Shown here: one piece after another, positions 28,920-39,600 of the stretch
Layout: each line of letters opens with the position of its first letter
How positions within the stretch are numbered: position 1 is the first letter of the stretch
Source: Chitinophaga pinensis DSM 2588
GTDB taxonomy: Bacteria; Bacteroidota; Bacteroidia; Chitinophagales; Chitinophagaceae
Length of the DNA: 64,000 nucleotides
Assembly (NCBI RefSeq): GCF_000024005.1
Contig: NC_013132.1
Location: 1,730,001-1,794,000, forward strand
Reading direction: 5' to 3'
The notes under the pieces: model-generated
What the model was told of the DNA's origin: nothing
The model's input: only the letters and a program-made list of their open reading frames with translations
The model's database searches: none
Made by a program: the position numbers and the translations under genes

Positions 28920-30119
28920 TTAAACAGATAGGGTACTTTGTTTCTCCTTTGCAAATGTTTCCAGTAATGCGACCGCTTTGTCGTTGCCGCCGGCTTTGAT
29001 AAATGTCTCCCTGATATATTGTGCTGATTTCCGGTACTTTGGATTGTCCAGTACCTCCCACATCGCCGCTTTCAGATCAGGGACGCGTAGTCTTTTATAA
29101 CGTAATTTGATTCCGCAGCCTGCATTTTCAATCAGGGAAGCGGTATGGAAATGGTCGTAGGCGATAGGGGTGATCAGCATGGGCAATCCGTTCACAAAAG
29201 CATCATTCACGGTATTAAAACCACCATGACAGATCACCGCATGCATATGTGGCATTAATTCCGATTGTGGCACAAAGCCCTGTACGATAAAATTGTCCGG
29301 CCATTGCGGAAAGATAGCCGGGTCAGTCGCCGCTACGATGGTAATAGGTTCATCCGCAAATGCGTCTATCAGTTTCTGAAAGAACTCTTTCCTGATATCT
29401 ACCAGCAATGTACCCAGTGATACAAATACTTTCGGTGACATGACTCTTGCCAGCTGATCCCAGTCAAAAGGCGTATTATTGGGCCTGCCCTTTACCGGTC
29501 CTACAAAACGCATATGAGGCAGCGGATCTTTACTACCTGCAAACTCCTGTGAGGTGAATACAATGTTCATCTCCCGGGAATGGATCACATATTCATCCGT
29601 ATAGATGCCTACCTCACGTTGTAATGATCTGATCAGGTTTTGCTGCCATTCAAATATCTTCGGCGACTGCATGGCATCTCCTGTTACATCAGGAGGCACC
29701 GGTGTCGTCGTTACACAGGGAATATCTTTAATATGTGCGCATAGTGCTCCGGCAAAGGTGATACAGTCACTGATGATTACATCAGGTCTGAATTCATCTG
29801 CTATTCCCGATACACCTGCCAGCATATATTTTGCAAACGGGATATAGGTATCTTCCAGCGCCAGTTTCAATGTTTCCACACCTGACAGTTTCGGGCCTTC
29901 ATCCTGTAGCTTGAGTATGGCCTGTATAGCAGATTGGTAAGGCGCGAGTTCTTTGTGCGGTACAATGAATTGTCCGCCGGCAGGGATATGTTCTGCTCCG
30001 AGTTCTTTCAAGCCTACCCATATCACTTCATGACCCCGGGCCAGCAAACTGCCACCCACACTCAGGGTAGGACTGATGTGCCCAAAGAATGGCGGCACTA
30101 CGAACATAAATTTTGACAT
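28920..30119 (-). CDS. MGT-family (GT1) glycosyltransferase (second copy)
   Basis: 399 codons from the ATG at 30119, where MSKFMFVVPPFFGHISPTLS aligns with the start of the neighbouring copy. GT-B fold: the N-terminal acceptor domain has the GHISPTLSVGGSLLARGHEV motif, and the C-terminal donor domain has VCHGGFNTVNDAFVNGLPML near residue 290, the nucleotide-sugar binding signature of UDP-glycosyltransferases. Such enzymes glycosylate macrolides, carotenoids and lipids. Exactly the same length as its neighbour, from which it is separated by 13 bases. Catalytic His near the N-terminus (FFGHISP) is present. Confidence 0.92.
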   Translation of the reverse strand: MSKFMFVVPPFFGHISPTLSVGGSLLARGHEVIWVGLKELGAEHIPAGGQFIVPHKELAPYQSAIQAILKLQDEGPKLSGVETLKLALEDTYIPFAKYMLAGVSGIADEFRPDVIISDCITFAGALCAHIKDIPCVTTTPVPPDVTGDAMQSPKIFEWQQNLIRSLQREVGIYTDEYVIHSREMNIVFTSQEFAGSKDPLPHMRFVGPVKGRPNNTPFDWDQLARVMSPKVFVSLGTLLVDIRKEFFQKLIDAFADEPITIVAATDPAIFPQWPDNFIVQGFVPQSELMPHMHAVICHGGFNTVNDAFVNGLPMLITPIAYDHFHTASLIENAGCGIKLRYKRLRVPDLKAAMWEVLDNPKYRKSAQYIRETFIKAGGNDKAVALLETFAKEKQSTLSV

Positions 30120-30132
30120 GTGTTGACATTGA

Positions 30133-31332
30133 TTAATGATGGAAATGTTTAGGGATAGCCAGTTCTTCCAGTAAAGCAATGGCAGTGGCCGCGCCACCTG
30201 CCTGCGCAAAGGAATGCTGTATGCGTTGTGCAGCTGTTTTATAGGATGGATTGGTCAGTACGTCCCGTACAGCCGTTTTCAGATGTTCCGCCTTAAACCG
30301 TTTATAATTCAGTCGTACACCGCTTTCCGCCTGTATCACTCTTCCTGCCACATGCGATTGATCATAGGCTATAGGGATAACCACCAATGGCAGGCCATGA
30401 GATAAGGTTTCACATACGGTGTTATGGCCGCCATGGCACACGACTGCATCCAGATAAGGCAGGAGTTCCAGCTGCGGAACTTTCTCCTGTACGATAAAAT
30501 TGTCAGGCCACTCTTCAAACAGACTGACGTCTGACACGACGATCACAGAGACAGGCTCTCCGCCTAATGCTGCTATGACCTTTCCGAAAAAATCTTTTTT
30601 ATAACTATGGTCGAATGTAGTGCCGATCGACACCAGTACCCGTGGTTGTTTAACCAACTGCCTGAACCGCTCCCAGTCGAATGGATGAAGGGATTGCCTG
30701 TTCAGTATCACCGGGCCTACAAACTTATAATGGTCCGGTAGCGCCATATCGCCAAAAAAAGCTTTAGAGGTATATACCAATGTCAGGGCTTCAGAGGTGG
30801 CTACGGAAGTGTCTCCGGGAATACCCAGTTCCTGCTGTAAACCTACGATCTGTCTGATCTCCCATTCATGTATACCCGGCAGGTCTTCCATCATTTTAAT
30901 GGCTGCTGGTGCAGTAACAGAGGTAGCATAGGGTATTTCCAGCTGATAGGCTGCAATAGCGCCGGCAAACAACTGATGATCATGTATAATAACATCTGGC
31001 TGAAAGCGCTGTAGTATACTGACGATGCCATCATACATAAACCTGTTCAGCGGGATCAGGACATCCTCATACAGGAACTTGATACTTTCAATACCGGAAA
31101 CATTCTTTTTGGTGATCTGATCAAGATATTGCTCATTGTCTTTTTTAGCAGCATCATCCTGGTCGTATTGTATGTGTAACAGTTCACCTCCTTCCGGTAG
31201 CTTACCTGCCAGTGTCGCATCAAGACCGATCCAGCCTACCCGGTGTCCGCGTTGTAGTAGCGCGGCTCCCAGACTAAGCGTCGGATTAATATGCCCCATC
31301 AGCGGGGGAACTATAAACGCAAAGCTTGCCAT
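30133..31332 (-). CDS. MGT-family (GT1) glycosyltransferase (first copy)
   Basis: 399 codons. Same architecture as its downstream paralogue: MGHINPTLSLGAALLQRGH at the N-terminus with the catalytic His, and VVCHGGHNTVCETLSHGLPL near residue 290 for the sugar nucleotide. It overlaps the end of the alpha/beta hydrolase gene by 22 bases, so translation is probably coupled. Two full-length, non-identical GT1 enzymes in one operon suggest two sugar additions or two acceptor positions (inference). Confidence 0.92.
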   Translation of the reverse strand: MASFAFIVPPLMGHINPTLSLGAALLQRGHRVGWIGLDATLAGKLPEGGELLHIQYDQDDAAKKDNEQYLDQITKKNVSGIESIKFLYEDVLIPLNRFMYDGIVSILQRFQPDVIIHDHQLFAGAIAAYQLEIPYATSVTAPAAIKMMEDLPGIHEWEIRQIVGLQQELGIPGDTSVATSEALTLVYTSKAFFGDMALPDHYKFVGPVILNRQSLHPFDWERFRQLVKQPRVLVSIGTTFDHSYKKDFFGKVIAALGGEPVSVIVVSDVSLFEEWPDNFIVQEKVPQLELLPYLDAVVCHGGHNTVCETLSHGLPLVVIPIAYDQSHVAGRVIQAESGVRLNYKRFKAEHLKTAVRDVLTNPSYKTAAQRIQHSFAQAGGAATAIALLEELAIPKHFHH

Positions 31333-32126
31333 AGTCTGTTATTGATCTGTTTGATTTTGATCTGCCATCCTTCAAAGAAATCTTTCAGTTTACCTGCTGT
31401 TTCTGCCGGCTGTTGTATCGGCAGATTATGATCTCCCTCGATAAGTATCAGTTTGGAACGGGGTATGGTGTGATATAGCTTCCTGCCCGACGGCAGACAA
31501 TTGGATGATTTGCCATAGATCAGCAGTGTTTCCTGTGGAATACTGTCCAGCGCCTCAGCAGAGAAGAAGAAGCGTTCATTATGCATATCTTCCTTAATAC
31601 TGGTCCGATAAAATAGGAATTCATACATCCGGTGATTTTTATCCAGCTGCCGCTTACCTACGCGCATACGCGTGGTATCCGTATAATTGTTGATATAGTC
31701 TACCAGGAATTCTTTGCTGTAGATATCGATGATGCTCAGTGTTTCGCTGTCACTGGGGTCAGGTGCTTCGATCACCGCCAGTTTTTTCACCCTGGCGGGA
31801 TATCGCATCGCCATTTTCATGGCTACCAGTCCACCATAACTGTAACCAGCCAGGTATACCGATTTCAGATGTAATGCATCCATCAGGTCACGAAGGTCGT
31901 CTGTCATAGACAGCAGGTCATAGCCATACTCACAGCGATCGCTCATACCATGACTTTTCATGTCATATAACACCACGTGAAAAGACTGTGCAAGCACAGG
32001 TGCGATATTGAAATAATACACAGAGAGATTGCTGAACATACCATGGATTAATACAATCGTTTCTTTCGCACCCTTATTGTATTCCTGGATATGAACGCTG
32101 TTGTTTTTTACTTTGATGACTGGCAT
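31311..32126 (-). CDS. Alpha/beta hydrolase, possible chain-releasing thioesterase
   Basis: 271 codons. The alpha/beta-hydrolase fold is shown by the oxyanion-hole HGMF (about residue 28), the nucleophile elbow GYSYGG (Ser about residue 98) and a late GDHNLP histidine (about 235). No signal peptide, so it acts in the cytoplasm. It overlaps both the ACP gene (19 bases) and the next glycosyltransferase gene (22 bases). Since neither megasynthase has a thioesterase domain, it is a natural candidate for product release or editing; that is inferred from context. Confidence 0.88.
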   Translation of the reverse strand: MPVIKVKNNSVHIQEYNKGAKETIVLIHGMFSNLSVYYFNIAPVLAQSFHVVLYDMKSHGMSDRCEYGYDLLSMTDDLRDLMDALHLKSVYLAGYSYGGLVAMKMAMRYPARVKKLAVIEAPDPSDSETLSIIDIYSKEFLVDYINNYTDTTRMRVGKRQLDKNHRMYEFLFYRTSIKEDMHNERFFFSAEALDSIPQETLLIYGKSSNCLPSGRKLYHTIPRSKLILIEGDHNLPIQQPAETAGKLKDFFEGWQIKIKQINNRLWQALRL

Positions 32127-32416
32127 GATTCAATGTATTTAATGATGTCGTCCAGTTTGAGATTGATCAGCTGGTCCAGGTCCATACCAGAGAGCCAGCC
32201 GGTGAAGTCAATATGCTCACCGAAGTGTGACTTTACTTTTTCAGAGAAGGAGACGATCTCGATGCTGTCCATCTCAAGATCTCTCGTAAAAGAACTCTCA
32301 CGTGAAATATCCAGGTCTTCCACAAATTCTTCTCCGATCACTTCAGTAATGAAGGTTTTAAGCAGGTTGAAGATCTGTTCATTGCTTAAAGGCTGCTGAG
32401 TAGTTATAGCGTCCAT
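32108..32416 (-). CDS. Acyl carrier protein
   Basis: 102 codons. A single carrier domain with the phosphopantetheine Ser in LEMDSIEIVSF at about residue 50 and the expected acidic helix II. A free-standing ACP beside synthases that already hold two ACP domains could carry starter units or acyl groups for the HxxxDG acyltransferases. Its start overlaps the end of the second megasynthase gene by 13 bases, so it belongs to the same operon. Confidence 0.92.
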   Translation of the reverse strand: MDAITTQQPLSNEQIFNLLKTFITEVIGEEFVEDLDISRESSFTRDLEMDSIEIVSFSEKVKSHFGEHIDFTGWLSGMDLDQLINLKLDDIIKYIESCQSSK

Positions 32417-35400
32417 CCTATGATATAGTTATTGTGTTTAATTGTTTGAACAGTGATATCGCCGATTGTTAAGGTTTCTCCACTGATGCTGTCTATTTTG
32501 TATTTCTTTGGATTGCCCTGTAACCCTTTCCCCAGATATTTACCATAGGCCTCTTTTGCTACCCAGCAACGGATAATCCATTCCGTTTTATCAGTAGCAG
32601 GTAGTAAAGCCAGTTCCTCCGGATGGAAGGATAGCTCAATAAAGCCATGCGTCTTTTCAGCAATCAGTTCTATGTCAATACCTGCCGGCCTGCCGGATCG
32701 GGCAATACCAACGGCTTCCTTGTCTTTATGGGCGAGTGAAATATGAAGGTCTTTGGTCATGCTCCCTTCGGGGAATGGTTTTCCCAGTGCATCATTCCTG
32801 ATCTCGAATTCTATGGGGTAGTATGCTTCCTGTTTTTCCTGCTTTAATAAGGCCCTTACGGCGTCTTTTGCTGCCACCCTTGATATAATGCGTTCCTTTC
32901 GTTTATTGGGCAGCATGGCCCTTAAATCGGCCTTTTCTGCCTGGTTGAAATAACGCTTCATGATGAAGTCCCAGGATACGACACGCTGGTAGGAGTTACG
33001 GAAGAGGAAGATGCCGGGTGCGATTTCTTCCGACAAACTATTATGCAACGGCGACATGGATACCTTCCAGAGTGGTTCATCTATTTCCAGTCTGGCATTC
33101 TGCCAGCCCCTGATGATCGCCCAGGTGCGGTTATCTCTGCGGAGAATGAAGTCTGCCGTGGCCGTATCTGCGGTCATTTCGGTCAGCTGACAGGTGCATT
33201 CAAACACGCCCTGCTGGTCTTCCATATCTTCATAAAAGAGCACCTCCTGTATCTTCACAGGGAATGCGATCCTGTCTTTTTCCAATGTCAGTTGCAGCCA
33301 GAGCCCGAATAGCTGTCCTGCGTTATCCAGCAGGGAACCTTTACCTGAACTGCTTTCAATAATACCGGTGATACCTTTATCTCCAACAGTGATGATCTTC
33401 CGGATACCCTGATAAGCAGGTCCGTGGAACATATGTTGCTCATAGATTTCAGCTGGTGTTCTGCTAATGGAGAGTGGTGTGCCGGCGTGTAAATGCAGGG
33501 CAGGAGCAATCTCCTGTCTGTCTGTCACAGTAACCAGTGCCTGGGCATATTTGTCAATGCTCATGGAAATAGTATGCGGGTCCTGCCATTCTCCTTTTAC
33601 GATTTCTCTGAAAGGCGAGGCTACATTCATCCACTGGAATACCTGTATCTGTGAGATGCTTTTTACCTTATTACCCGCTGCATGTTCAGCAGCGATATCG
33701 GCAAATAGTTCAAAGATCATCGTCATGGGAATAACAGGGTCCATATCATCAGGGCAATGCCAGCCGGGTTTCTGCCTGAGCAAAGCATGGTCAATGAGAT
33801 AAGGTGTATTCTCCAGGGAAATGTCCAGTTGCCTGGACACAGGCGTCCGCTTATCTGGAACGGTCGCACTTGTGTTAAACAAGGCGATGATCTCCTCCTG
33901 TATGGCGGTGATCTCTTCACAGTTGTCCAGGAATGACTGCATGACCGGTGTAGTTGCTATAGGTACAGCTGTTCTGGCATGCGTGGGACGCAGAGACGCC
34001 AGTGCCGCGATATTCTTTACGATCGGTGAACCCAGTTGTAGTTTAACAGGTGTGCCTTTCGGGCCTGCTTTTGTTTGTACATTGCTGATGCCCAGGAAAG
34101 ACAGGTCTACTGCTTTTCCTTCTACGAACAGGGCGGCCAGCACCCTTTGCAGCTGTGCTAATCCGGTACGTGTAGGTATATTGGCAGACAATGCGCTGTA
34201 TGACTGTCCTTTCAGCGTATCATCCACAAAGCCGGTCAGACCGCCTGATCCTGCCTGTATGAATACCCGGACGCCCTCATCATACAATTGCGTGATCAAC
34301 TGCCGGAAACGCACCGGTTTTATCAGATGATCTATGCTGAGTTGCCGGATCGCTTCAAAATCATTCGGATAGGTACTGAGGGTAGTGGCTGACCACAAAG
34401 GAATGGTCGTTTCCCGGAATTCAACCTGACTGATGCCTTTAAGTAACATGTCCAGCTTCCCTGCCACAAAGGGCGAGTGGAAGCCGGACTGGAAAGGAAG
34501 TACCTGGTGGAACAGTTGTGCGGATCTGAGTACCGGTATCAGCTGATCTACGGCTTCATTGGTACCGCAGAGGATCACCTGCTGCGGACAATTATCCATG
34601 GAAAGATGAATATCTGCTATGTTTTCCAGCATAGGAGCCAGGCGTTCATAGCCGCATCCCACGACAAGAAAACGGGTGTTCTTCTGTTCGAATGCTGCCG
34701 GATTGAGTTCCTGTAATAACATCCTCACCGAACTTTCTGCTGCCAGTCCTGAAGAACGGCCTGCCAGCCATTCCCCGAGACTATGTCCCGCATTCATATC
34801 CGGATATACCCCCAGTTGTTTAAGGGCGGTGTCCAGTACATGACTCTTCTCCAGCAATTGTACGGCTGATTCCCAGACGCCTTCATTACCGACAGTAGTT
34901 GTCGCTGTCAGCGGCAACTGAAAGTATTCCGCTACACTGTCTGTCTCTCCGCCCGCGAGTCCATCCAGACCAGGAAAGAGAAAAGCTACTTTACCACCTT
35001 TACTGATGAGTGGCGTATTGGTAAACCAGATATCCTGTTTATTGCGCCAGGGCGAGTTCCGCTCTACGATCTTAACAGCCTTGCGGATACGATCAGGTGT
35101 AGGATCAAAGAGCGCAATACGGTAGTCGCCCTGACCAGGATCTGCATCCTGTTGCTCCAGCGCCTGTATCAATGCCTGTTGACTTTCTCTGGCCAGTAAT
35201 AACAATACCGGTGTTGCAGGCGCATTGCCATGGAATAATTTGCGGGCAGGCATCATTTGTTCACTGATGCCTTCTACCACTACATGTGCATTGATGCCTC
35301 CGAAGCCGAAGGCATTGATACCGGCACGTTTGGGTAATCCTGTTTCCTGCCAGTCCAGCGGCGTCGTGACAGGTGCAAAACGTGTCTGTTCCATGATATC

Positions 35401-36651
35401 CAGCGGGGTATCGCAATGCAGGGTAGGAGGCAATTTCCCATGATACAATGCCAGTGCTGTTTTAATCAGTCCTGCAATACCTGCAGCAGGCATGGTGTGC
35501 CCTATCATTGATTTGACAGAGCCTATACCTGCTTTTGGCAATTTACCTGCCTGACCAAATACACCCGCCAGTGTTTCCAGTTCTGTTCTGTCGCCCAGTG
35601 GTGTACCGGTGCCATGGGCCTCTATATAACCTACTTCGTCCAGTAATACACCTGCGGCTTCCCAGGCTTGCCTGATCGCTCTGGCCTGTCCTTTTACAGA
35701 AGGACTCATCACACTGGTACCTGCTCCGTCACTGGATACGCCCGTTCCTTTAATGACAGCATAGATCCTATCCTGGTCACGGAGTGCATCTTCCAGCTTT
35801 TTCAATACTACAAATCCGCATCCTTCTCCAATCAGCAGGCCGTCCGCTTGTTGATCGAAGGGACGGATCTGCTGACGCCGGGATAGTGCGCCCAGCTGGG
35901 TAAAGATGCTCCAGAAAGGAGCATTCTGTGATACGTGAACACCACCGGCAATGATCATGTCTGACCTGCCGGTGCTTAATTCCTGTATAGCGTGATCTAT
36001 GGCAAGCAATGAACTGGCGCAGGCCGCATCAATGGTATAAGCTGCCCCGCCCAGATTCAAACGGTTTGCGACCAGTGAGGCAACCAGGTTGGGGATCAGT
36101 CCCATAGCCGTATCCGGACCGAAACGTCCTTTCTGCTGCTGGAACTCCTTTTTGACTTTGTCCAGGGCTTCCTGTCCCAGATCGGGTAGCAGGTTTTGTA
36201 ACACCTGTACGATCTGTTCTCCTGTACGCACAATCTCGATGGCCCTGGTAGCTCCCGGACCCGTATAATTACCCTTCCCGATGATAATGCCCGTCCTGTC
36301 CAGCGGCGCATGGCTGTCTGTTACGCCGGCATCCTGTAATGCCTGTCTGGCTAATGTAAGGGTAAGGAGTTGTTCCGGTTCCGTCCCTTCTACTGCTAGT
36401 GGCAGAATACCGAACTGGATAGGATCAAACCAGGCATAATCATCGATGAAGCCTCCTTTCCGGCAATAGAATCGATCTACATCCGTGGAGCGGGTATCAA
36501 AATAACTGGCGTCCAGCCGGTGACCAGGCACAGGCTGGATAGCGTCTCTTTTATGAATAATGTTTTGCCAGAACGTATGTATGTCACCGGCGCCGGGAAA
36601 GATGCCGGACATCCCTATAATAGCAGCGTCAACCTGTTTTTTCATTGTCAT
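32404..36651 (-). CDS. Pfa-type polyketide synthase: KS-AT-DH-PPTase
   Basis: 1415 codons. Ketosynthase, residues about 8-460, with Cys in DACASS (about 211), EAHGTGT and GHTMPAAG, so a full Cys-His-His triad rather than a chain-length-factor. Acyltransferase about 545-860 with GHSLGE (Ser about 624) and GFHSPF. Dehydratase-like hotdog region about 935-1190 with HALLRQKPGW (His about 953). C-terminal Sfp-type phosphopantetheinyl transferase about 1220-1415: GIDIE near 1323 and WVAKEAYGKYLGKGL near 1362. A PPTase fused after a DH recalls enediyne synthases; KS plus DH recalls PfaC. It probably activates the operon's own ACPs. It starts 21 bases after the first megasynthase. Confidence 0.93.
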   Translation of the reverse strand: MTMKKQVDAAIIGMSGIFPGAGDIHTFWQNIIHKRDAIQPVPGHRLDASYFDTRSTDVDRFYCRKGGFIDDYAWFDPIQFGILPLAVEGTEPEQLLTLTLARQALQDAGVTDSHAPLDRTGIIIGKGNYTGPGATRAIEIVRTGEQIVQVLQNLLPDLGQEALDKVKKEFQQQKGRFGPDTAMGLIPNLVASLVANRLNLGGAAYTIDAACASSLLAIDHAIQELSTGRSDMIIAGGVHVSQNAPFWSIFTQLGALSRRQQIRPFDQQADGLLIGEGCGFVVLKKLEDALRDQDRIYAVIKGTGVSSDGAGTSVMSPSVKGQARAIRQAWEAAGVLLDEVGYIEAHGTGTPLGDRTELETLAGVFGQAGKLPKAGIGSVKSMIGHTMPAAGIAGLIKTALALYHGKLPPTLHCDTPLDIMEQTRFAPVTTPLDWQETGLPKRAGINAFGFGGINAHVVVEGISEQMMPARKLFHGNAPATPVLLLLARESQQALIQALEQQDADPGQGDYRIALFDPTPDRIRKAVKIVERNSPWRNKQDIWFTNTPLISKGGKVAFLFPGLDGLAGGETDSVAEYFQLPLTATTTVGNEGVWESAVQLLEKSHVLDTALKQLGVYPDMNAGHSLGEWLAGRSSGLAAESSVRMLLQELNPAAFEQKNTRFLVVGCGYERLAPMLENIADIHLSMDNCPQQVILCGTNEAVDQLIPVLRSAQLFHQVLPFQSGFHSPFVAGKLDMLLKGISQVEFRETTIPLWSATTLSTYPNDFEAIRQLSIDHLIKPVRFRQLITQLYDEGVRVFIQAGSGGLTGFVDDTLKGQSYSALSANIPTRTGLAQLQRVLAALFVEGKAVDLSFLGISNVQTKAGPKGTPVKLQLGSPIVKNIAALASLRPTHARTAVPIATTPVMQSFLDNCEEITAIQEEIIALFNTSATVPDKRTPVSRQLDISLENTPYLIDHALLRQKPGWHCPDDMDPVIPMTMIFELFADIAAEHAAGNKVKSISQIQVFQWMNVASPFREIVKGEWQDPHTISMSIDKYAQALVTVTDRQEIAPALHLHAGTPLSISRTPAEIYEQHMFHGPAYQGIRKIITVGDKGITGIIESSSGKGSLLDNAGQLFGLWLQLTLEKDRIAFPVKIQEVLFYEDMEDQQGVFECTCQLTEMTADTATADFILRRDNRTWAIIRGWQNARLEIDEPLWKVSMSPLHNSLSEEIAPGIFLFRNSYQRVVSWDFIMKRYFNQAEKADLRAMLPNKRKERIISRVAAKDAVRALLKQEKQEAYYPIEFEIRNDALGKPFPEGSMTKDLHISLAHKDKEAVGIARSGRPAGIDIELIAEKTHGFIELSFHPEELALLPATDKTEWIIRCWVAKEAYGKYLGKGLQGNPKKYKIDSISGETLTIGDITVQTIKHNNYIIGWTL

Positions 36652-36672
36652 GACTTTAGTTGTGGTAATAGC

Positions 36673-39600
36673 CTATTCCGCCATGATCAGTACCTGACTC
36701 TCATTGCCGTATTTCAATTCGTTCACAAAGGTTTCCATGCCTGCCTGTAAGGGAATTAAAGCAATGCCTCTGCGCTCATATTCCTTCTCCAGTGCCGGCG
36801 ATACCATGCCGGTGCCTTTCCAGGGACCCCAGTTGATAGTCGTCACCTTTCCTTTGATCAGGTTTTTCAGTTCCCAGGCATATCTGTCCAGTACACTGTT
36901 GGCAGCTGCATAGTCGGTTTGACCACGGTTACCATATACAGAAGCCACACTTGAAAACAGTACGACAAACTGAGTGTCTGCCTGTAACTTTTCCACCAGG
37001 ATTCTCAGTGGGGTGACTTTAGTAGAGAACACTCTTTCAAAGGAGTCTGCTGTTTTCTGTCTGAAGAGTTTATCTTCCAGCAATCCTGCTCCATGTACCA
37101 CACCGTCTATGCGGCCATGGGTTTCATACAGGGTGCTGATGAGGGTATGGAGTGCGGCTTCATTTCTCAGGTCCAGCGAATGATAAGAAACAGTAGCACC
37201 ATTGTCTTCCAGTGCCCGGATCGTCTGTAAGATCTGGTTAAACTTGTGGATATCTGAAGCACGCTTTTCAATCGCTGCCGGCTTCGTAATCTCACCTTCC
37301 CTGATCAGTTGTTGTTTGATATCTTCTTTTGTTTTCAGTGAAGAATAGTTCGGCAGGTCTTCTGTACGGGGATCAGGAGATCGGCCTACCAACACGTAGT
37401 GACAGGGATAGTCTTTGGAGAAACGCACCGTCAGTTCAGCCGTAATACCCTGAGCGCCGCCCAGCACCAGTACAACTGCCTCCTTTCCCAAAGCAATACT
37501 GGCCGTATCGCTGACTGGTAATTGTTTAGGCACCAGGTCAAAAATGTGCCGTACGCCATCGTGGTAAATAACTTCAGCAGGTGTATCCGGATGGAGTAAC
37601 TCTCCCAGTATAATGGCAGGGATCTTTTCAGGGAATAGTTGCCCTGTCAGACTGATGCTTCTGCATTTCGCATGGTCCCATTCTTTATCCAGGCTTTTCA
37701 GGAAACCAGGATAACCCTGTACTTCGCGCAACTGTTGTATATCGCCGCTGTTCAGGCCAGAGATGGCATACACCCATTGTACGTTTTCAGGATGTAGTTT
37801 TTTGATAGTAGCAAAAGTGGACAGTATGTCCGGCCTGTCAGGGGCGGCGACCATATCAAGTATGATCAGTCCCTGGTAGTATTCAAGTACATCCTTTTCG
37901 GTCACAATATCTACCTGGGCGCCCTGTTGTTCCAGCAGTTTTTTGATGGCCAGGGGTAAGTGAGAACCATCATCTGTAACGGCAAACTTTTTACCGCTGA
38001 TACTCACGGCATCTTTTTCATTGAATGCATAAGGGCTTAGTGAAAAAGTAATTCTCGACAGAGATGCAGGTGCTGTGCTGACGTTTGGTACAACCGTCGC
38101 TTCAACAGCAAGGGATGCGGTCACCTGGGCAGACAGATTGCTTGTGATCCAGCTAACCAGCCCGTTTAAAGTTTTAATGCCTGCCAGCGCTTCTGTATTG
38201 CCTGCGGACTGTCCCAGTCCGCCGATCTTCACTTTCAGTTCACCCAGTATTTCCATACGTTTGATGGAATCAATACTGAGATCCGCTTCCAGATCAAGGT
38301 CCATACCCAGCATGTCAGTCGGGTAACCGGTCTTTTCACTGACGGTCAGCAGTATGGTGCTCCTGATATCATTTTCTGTCCAGGAAGCGCCGGCAGGTGG
38401 AATATTAGTTGGTTTTTCAATAGCATGTTGTAAAGAGATACCGCCGGTTTCCGCCTGCGCATCACTGACATTGTCGGCGATCCATTCAAGCAGTCCGTTC
38501 AGCGTTTTTATACCGGCGAGTTGTTCTACGGCGCCTTCATCGCCTTTGCCGCTTTTATTAAAGCCTCCCATCTGCGTTCTCAGTTCACCGATGATCTCCA
38601 TCCGTTTAATAGAGTCGATGCTCAGATCGGCTTCCATATCCATTTCCATTCCCAGCATTTCATGTGGATAACCCGTCTTGGCACTCACCACTTCAATGAG
38701 GATCCTTTTTACATCCTGTTTACCGTTCACCGGTTGTGTGTTGAGGGATACGGTAATCTGTGTGGGAACAGGTTCCTTTCTGGCTGGTGTGACTGGTAAT
38801 GCCGCAGGTGTAGCAGGAATGTCCAGGCGGTTAATATTCGCCGGATTTTGCCCAAGATAACCGAGGATGACATCCCTTTGTGCCTGTACGATGTATTTTA
38901 CGCTATTCAGGTATTCCTGCACCATCAGTTCCGCATTGCCGGAAGGCGTTGTTACTACTTGTGCAGCCACCGCTGTATGTAGCTGGATCGGCTGTAATAC
39001 CGGCATCGCGCCATGTGCAGGCAGTTTACCGACAGCAGGAACAGCCAGCTGACCATTTACATGCCAGATCGTAGCACTCTTTTTATATTGCTCAGGGGCA
39101 TCGAGGTTGAGGATGCGTGTATTTCTGTCAGCGAAGAGTTTATCCAGTTGTACGCTCCTGCCGGTAGCCATGTATTTTGCAATGGTATGCAGCAGATGTG
39201 TGATCGCATCTGGTTCAGTATCTTCTGTGTGTAGTAACACATTGTCTTTACCCACGATGGAACGGGTTAATCCTGTCAGTACTTTGCCCGGACCTACTTC
39301 TACAAAGATCCTGGCGCCGTCTGCATACATCTGTTGTACCTGCTCCGAAAAGAGTACCGGACTAACAAGATGCACTGCCATGCGTGCTTTAATAGCAGCA
39401 GGCGTATCTGGATATAGGGCGGCGGTAGTGTTAGACCATACAGGTATAGCCGTCTTGTTAAAGGTGATATCGTTGATAGCTGCAGTATACAAAGCTGCTG
39501 ATTTTGCAATCAGCGGACTATGAAATGCGCAGGCGACTTCCATTTGTTTAAAGGATATCTTCTGTGCTTTAAGTTCATTCATCAGGTTTTCCATCGCCGG

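Noticed and set aside
32404..36651. Reading the second megasynthase KS as a chain-length factor
   Set aside because: The active-site Cys and both His are present.
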